Of a DNA stretch of 64,000 nucleotides, positions 60,501-64,000 are shown one piece after another. The stretch comes from Enterocloster bolteae. GTDB lineage: Bacteria; Bacillota; Clostridia; Lachnospirales; Lachnospiraceae. The DNA is taken from assembly GCF_002234575.2 (NCBI RefSeq), contig NZ_CP022464.2:3534001-3598000 (forward strand). Reading direction: 5' to 3'. Position 1 is the first letter of the stretch, and each line of letters begins with the position of its first letter. The position numbers were made by a program, and so were the translations under genes. The notes under the pieces were generated by a model, which worked only from the letters and a program-made list of their open reading frames with translations, was not told where the DNA came from and searched no databases.

Positions 60501-60938
60501 TTATATGGCTGTTACAGCCTTCGGGGCGCCCGTGAAGATTCTGCTGTCCAAATCCGCAATGGTGACTTTCTCTAAATATGCCTGGCAGCACTGGTTCAGC
60601 TCACCATAGAGCTCATCCATGATTCCCGCCATGCCTGACGAAATGAGGCAGGCCATATGCGGATTGCCGCTTTTCCAGGAGGCAGCCACAAAGGGGGTAT
60701 CCAGAGCCTCAGCCACCATGGACAGGTTCACGTCCCTGCTGTCACGGTGGAACAGATAACCGCCGTCCACACCTTCCTTTGTTTTCACAAGATCCGCCTT
60801 TTTAAGCTTTGCCATGACCTTACGTATCCTGGCAGCATTGGTACAGACATTTGCGGCAAGACCTTCGCTGGAAAACACAGTTCCCTTGTGATTCAAAAAA
60901 ACCAGCGCATGCACCGCAATGGTAAATTCACTTGTCAC
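60501..60938 (-). CDS. Rrf2-family transcription regulator
   Basis: A 145-residue winged-helix regulator: TSEFTIAVHALVFLNHKGTVFSSEGLAANVCTNAARIRKVMAKLKKADLV is the Rrf2 DNA-binding domain, and EGVDGGYLF is the wing. The three spaced cysteines that hold the Fe-S cluster in IscR or NsrR are not present in the usual arrangement; the Cys near MACL and the QCC pair are elsewhere. A different signal is therefore likely, as in CymR- or YwnA-like members. The gene is monocistronic, so no target is implied by context. Confidence 0.88.
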   Translation of the reverse strand: MTSEFTIAVHALVFLNHKGTVFSSEGLAANVCTNAARIRKVMAKLKKADLVKTKEGVDGGYLFHRDSRDVNLSMVAEALDTPFVAASWKSGNPHMACLISSGMAGIMDELYGELNQCCQAYLEKVTIADLDSRIFTGAPKAVTAI

Positions 60939-61067
60939 TTTTCCAATTCCCCTTTCCTATCTGCAACAGCCTGCTGCTGTCTTTCATTAAATCATACCAT
61001 TCTTTTCAGAAAAATGCACTTATTTTTTATTTCATAAACCAATTCATAAGCCAGCCTCCAAGCCGGC

Positions 61068-62585
61068 TCATGAGCCAAAGGGCATTATGACCTCCCCTTC
61101 TGCGGCAGCTTCTTCTGTCTGCCCTTCCTGGAGGTTTTCTCCCCCGTCCGGCTGGGGAAGCTCCTGTGATGGCGGCAGGGCGGCTGAATTGCGCTGTATC
61201 TTAGCGGGTTTTGCTTTATAGGTACTGGTGTAAAGGAAGGTCTCTTCCTCCACCTGTCCATTTTTTGTACGGATGCGGTAGGACTTCCAGACCGAGCCCG
61301 GCTGGGCCTGCTCCACTATCTTTTCTTCCCCATAAGCCAGCTCAGGGTTTTCCTCGTAAACAGGCGCCGGCGGTTCCAGCTCCCTGATCTTTTCCGAGCG
61401 CATGGAAATACGTTCATTCTCTTCCAGCAGGGGAAGGCCTACAATAGAAAGCTTCAGCTGTTTTCCGTCAAAGGAAGCCCTGAGGCCGATGGAAGTGTTC
61501 TGGGTGTTGACAAATTTAAGGTCCGGGCCCGCATAGCCGTCAAAGCTCACCATGGCGTCCTGGCCCTTATCAATATAACCGGGCGCAAAACTGTGGAAAT
61601 TCCGCTCCGTTGTCTTGTATCCTGAGTTGATAATGGCATGGTACAGCGTGGTGGAAACCTGGCACACACCGCCGCCCGGTTCCTCTATGAGGACTCCGTT
61701 CCTGTAGGCGCCTGCGGGCTGGTATCCCTTTTCGCTGGTGCGGTTGCCTGTGGCCAGGTTAAAGGAAAATTCCTCTCCCGGCTTTAACACTACGCCGTCT
61801 ATGGCGTCTGCCGCCAGCCGGATATTCTGGTTTCTGTTCTTATTATCCGTGGTGGTGGTGGAAAAAGTCCCAATCACTTTGTACTGGTCCCTGGCCTGGG
61901 CAGCGGTCCGTTTGGGCGCGATGGAATCAAAGGGCGCCTCTGTCTCCGTCGTAAATTCTCCCTTTCTGACTGCCTCCATCAGCTCCTCCACCAGCTGCTC
62001 CTGCTTCAGGCTGCGCCCATACCGTTCCTCTGTATAGCGGTAGGTCTTTGTCTCCTTGTCAAAGGATTCCATCTGGGAATCCACTGCCCCTCTGTCCCAT
62101 TCCTGGGCCAGCTCTGCTGCCTGCTGCGCAAATGCCTGTTCCATCCGTCCATAGTCCAGTTCATAGCTCTGTGGCTTATCCTTATCCCCGTGTTCTATGG
62201 TTTCAAGTATCTCCTCCAGCTGAGGGCCTGCCAAATCTTCCAGGGAAACACTCTCTTCCCCGTTTCTGATCCTCATATCCCAGCGGTACGTTTCCCTGAC
62301 CCTGGATACGGCCTGTTCCATGGTAAGTCCGGACAGATTTAAGGTTCCAACCCGCACATCTTTCAGGAATTCCGTCTCCAAAGCCTCTGGCATCTGCGTG
62401 CTGTCCGGTGTCTCTATACTCACCTGGGTGCCTTTGGCCTCCCGCCCTTTTTCCCTGATTACGGCCGCTGCCCCGTAGACGATGACAGCAGCGGCCAGAG
62501 CTGACAGGATCCATGCCTTTTGGACCGTTACCCTTGTCCTTCTTTGGTATTTTCTTCTTATCGCTCTGGCTCTGCTTCTGTTCAT
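61068..62585 (-). CDS. VanW-family cell-surface protein
   Basis: A 505-residue membrane-anchored protein. An Arg-rich cytoplasmic start precedes one helix (about 24-44). A putative peptidoglycan-binding YoaR-like region covers about 70-210. The VanW domain (about 235-385) contains GVVLKPGEEFSFN, GYQPAGAYRNG and GGGVCQVSTTLYHAI. A G5-like segment near 415-470 and a Pro/Glu-rich tail follow. VanW proteins occur in wall-related loci, including some glycopeptide-resistance clusters, but no van ligase genes are here, so no resistance is implied. The ATG is four bases after the CcdA-TlpA stop, so the two are cotranscribed. Confidence 0.92.
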   Translation of the reverse strand: MNRSRARAIRRKYQRRTRVTVQKAWILSALAAAVIVYGAAAVIREKGREAKGTQVSIETPDSTQMPEALETEFLKDVRVGTLNLSGLTMEQAVSRVRETYRWDMRIRNGEESVSLEDLAGPQLEEILETIEHGDKDKPQSYELDYGRMEQAFAQQAAELAQEWDRGAVDSQMESFDKETKTYRYTEERYGRSLKQEQLVEELMEAVRKGEFTTETEAPFDSIAPKRTAAQARDQYKVIGTFSTTTTDNKNRNQNIRLAADAIDGVVLKPGEEFSFNLATGNRTSEKGYQPAGAYRNGVLIEEPGGGVCQVSTTLYHAIINSGYKTTERNFHSFAPGYIDKGQDAMVSFDGYAGPDLKFVNTQNTSIGLRASFDGKQLKLSIVGLPLLEENERISMRSEKIRELEPPAPVYEENPELAYGEEKIVEQAQPGSVWKSYRIRTKNGQVEEETFLYTSTYKAKPAKIQRNSAALPPSQELPQPDGGENLQEGQTEEAAAEGEVIMPFGS

Positions 62586-62589
62586 CTTA

Positions 62590-64000
62590 CTATCTCCGTT
62601 TTCCTTCCATTGTCTGTTCTATAATGTTCTTCATCATATCCTCGTTCAGCTGACCGCTGGCATAACCGAATACATTCCCGTCCCTGTCAATCATGAATGT
62701 GGTCGGGTAGGAATAAATGCCGTATGCGCTGAACAGCTCGCCCGTTGTATCCATAAGCACCGGATATGTGTATCCGTTCTCATCCAGGAATTCCTTGATT
62801 CCTTCTTCTGACTTTTCATTTCCATATCCCGGTCCTGCCACTCCCAGTACGATAAGGGCGTCATCCCCCTCCGTATCATAGGTCTCATATATTTTCTGTA
62901 TATCCGGCATCTCTGCCCGGCAGGGCGGACACCAGGTGGCCCAGAAGTTCAAGAATATGGTCTTTCCCTTGTAATCTGACAGGGAATGTGTATTGCCGTA
63001 CTGGTCCTTAAGGGTAAAGTCAATGGCCGGAAGCACCTCCTGTGCTCCTGCTTCGGCCTGGTCTGCCCCTTCTTCCCCGTCCCCGGCTGTTTCCTCCGGT
63101 GCATTGGCCTTATCTGCATCCGATGCAGCGGACGTGTTCCCGGCTTCTGCCGGATTTGCCGCATCTGCCGTATCTGTTTTTCCGGTTTCAGCTTCCGTGG
63201 CTTCTGTCTCTGCCCCGGATTCGCTGTCAGCGGACTCTGGCTCAGTACCTGCCGTCATGGCCGGAGTTTTATCTCCACCCTCTCCCGGCTCTTTGCTGCC
63301 CTGGACGGATGACTGGGTCTGGAAACTGGACAGATATCCTGTCACTGCGTTCATCCTTCCGGTAAACATCAGAAGGCCCATGAATATCATCAGAATGCCT
63401 CCCACCTTTACCGTGTATTTTACCACATTGCCATGGGTTTTAAAGAATTCCAGCAGGCTGGTGGTGAAAAGTCCCACTGCCAGGAACGGCAGCACGAATC
63501 CCAGGGTATAGACCCCAATCAGGCCAAAGGCCAAGGCCTTTGTGCTGGCAGAGGCTGCCATCAGCAGGACGCTGGCCAGAGCCGGTCCCACGCAGGGCGT
63601 CCACGCAAAGCTGAAGGTAAATCCCATGATTAAGGCTGTTATCGGCGACATGGCCAGCATATCCAGCTTAAAAGGCAGCCTGTGCTCCTTTCCCATGGCT
63701 CCGCTCTTTCCAAAAAATCCCAGCTGATAAAATCCAAAGAGCACCACCAGAATTCCTCCCACCCTGGCAAAGAGAAGCTGGTTGCTCTTAAAGAAGGTTC
63801 CCAATGTGGAGAACCCCAGTCCCAGGAGGAAGAAGGCAAAGCTGACGCCGATGACGAAACAGAGGGTGTGAAGCATTACCTTGCTCCGCTCATAGTGCAT
63901 GCGGCCGTCCTCACCGCGCTTGCCGGTTCCGCCGGAAAGATACCCGATGTATAAGGGTATGAGGGGCAGGACGCAGGGGGAGAAAAAGCTGACCAGTCCC
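62590..64000 (-). CDS. CcdA-TlpA fusion thiol-disulfide protein (5' end outside window)
   Basis: The frame is open to the right edge, where GLVSFFSPCVLPLIPLYIGYLSGG, the first CcdA motif, is still readable; an ATG at 63900 is internal. The membrane part (to about 63350) is a CcdA/DsbD-like electron carrier with the second Cys in FSFAWTPCVGPALASVLL. An acidic Ala/Glu/Thr linker of about 110 residues follows, then a thioredoxin/TlpA domain with the active site FWATWCPPCRAEMP and VLMDTTGELFSAYGI, FMIDRDG. The fusion should pass electrons from cytoplasmic thioredoxin to an extracytoplasmic disulfide reductase on one chain. Confidence 0.93.
   Translation of the reverse strand, partial: GLVSFFSPCVLPLIPLYIGYLSGGTGKRGEDGRMHYERSKVMLHTLCFVIGVSFAFFLLGLGFSTLGTFFKSNQLLFARVGGILVVLFGFYQLGFFGKSGAMGKEHRLPFKLDMLAMSPITALIMGFTFSFAWTPCVGPALASVLLMAASASTKALAFGLIGVYTLGFVLPFLAVGLFTTSLLEFFKTHGNVVKYTVKVGGILMIFMGLLMFTGRMNAVTGYLSSFQTQSSVQGSKEPGEGGDKTPAMTAGTEPESADSESGAETEATEAETGKTDTADAANPAEAGNTSAASDADKANAPEETAGDGEEGADQAEAGAQEVLPAIDFTLKDQYGNTHSLSDYKGKTIFLNFWATWCPPCRAEMPDIQKIYETYDTEGDDALIVLGVAGPGYGNEKSEEGIKEFLDENGYTYPVLMDTTGELFSAYGIYSYPTTFMIDRDGNVFGYASGQLNEDMMKNIIEQTMEGKRR

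Noticed and set aside
61068..62585. Glycopeptide-resistance cluster because of VanW
   Set aside because: No vanA/B/C-type ligase, vanH, vanX or vanRS genes are adjacent; VanW domains are common in clostridial wall proteins.

Overview
The window looks like a chromosomal segment of a Gram-positive anaerobe of the Lachnospiraceae, probably near the Enterocloster / Clostridium clostridioforme group. This is inferred from the clostridial housekeeping order priA-def-fmt-peptidase-rsmB-rlmN-prpC-prkC-rsgA-rpe-thiN, the presence of both pyrB and pyrI, VanW and SLH-type surface proteins, ECF vitamin transport and the moderately GC-rich base composition. I ran no search, so the genus is an inference. 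Nearly everything after 7.9 kb is on the minus strand.

Layout. 1-4.7 kb: an AT-rich sugar-uptake locus with a solute-binding lipoprotein (cut by the window edge) divergent from a YesM/YesN-type sensor kinase and AraC-type response regulator. 4.8-7.9 kb: pyrBI, followed by a complete ISL3-family insertion sequence (6374-7833) with 8-bp target duplications, inserted inside the intrinsic terminator of pyrBI. 7.9-15.5 kb: a small membrane protein, a VOC protein, serS, an amidohydrolase and AGCS symporter pair under a lysine riboswitch, and a probable vitamin B6 uptake/salvage pair (ECF S component and pyridoxal kinase). 15.6-27.9 kb: the priA-to-thiN operon (replication restart, formyl-Met processing, rRNA modification, PASTA kinase and phosphatase, ribosome GTPase, thiamine). 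27.9-31.5 kb: an accessory stretch with a TetR regulator and methyltransferase, a MATE exporter, and two GC-rich palindromic elements that share conserved ends but have different cores. 31.7-45.2 kb: aminopeptidase, amino acid permease, murE-murF, formate-THF ligase, FtsK/SpoIIIE, a ClpP-like TepA protease and an SH3-NlpC/P60 wall hydrolase. 45.4-64 kb: a TrpXYZ-type ABC importer, a PhoB/PhoR-like two-component system preceded by 11-bp-phased TTTACA boxes, an M19 dipeptidase, a SulP permease, an SLH protein plus MacA/MacB-type export operon, cardiolipin synthase, an Rrf2 regulator, a VanW protein and a CcdA-TlpA fusion cut by the right window edge.

The points most worth a second look are the two palindromic elements (27928-28183 and 30090-30159), the exact insertion of the ISL3 element into a terminator hairpin, the lysine riboswitch in front of an AGCS symporter, the phased Pho-box-like array, and several short tandem-repeat tracts at gene ends.
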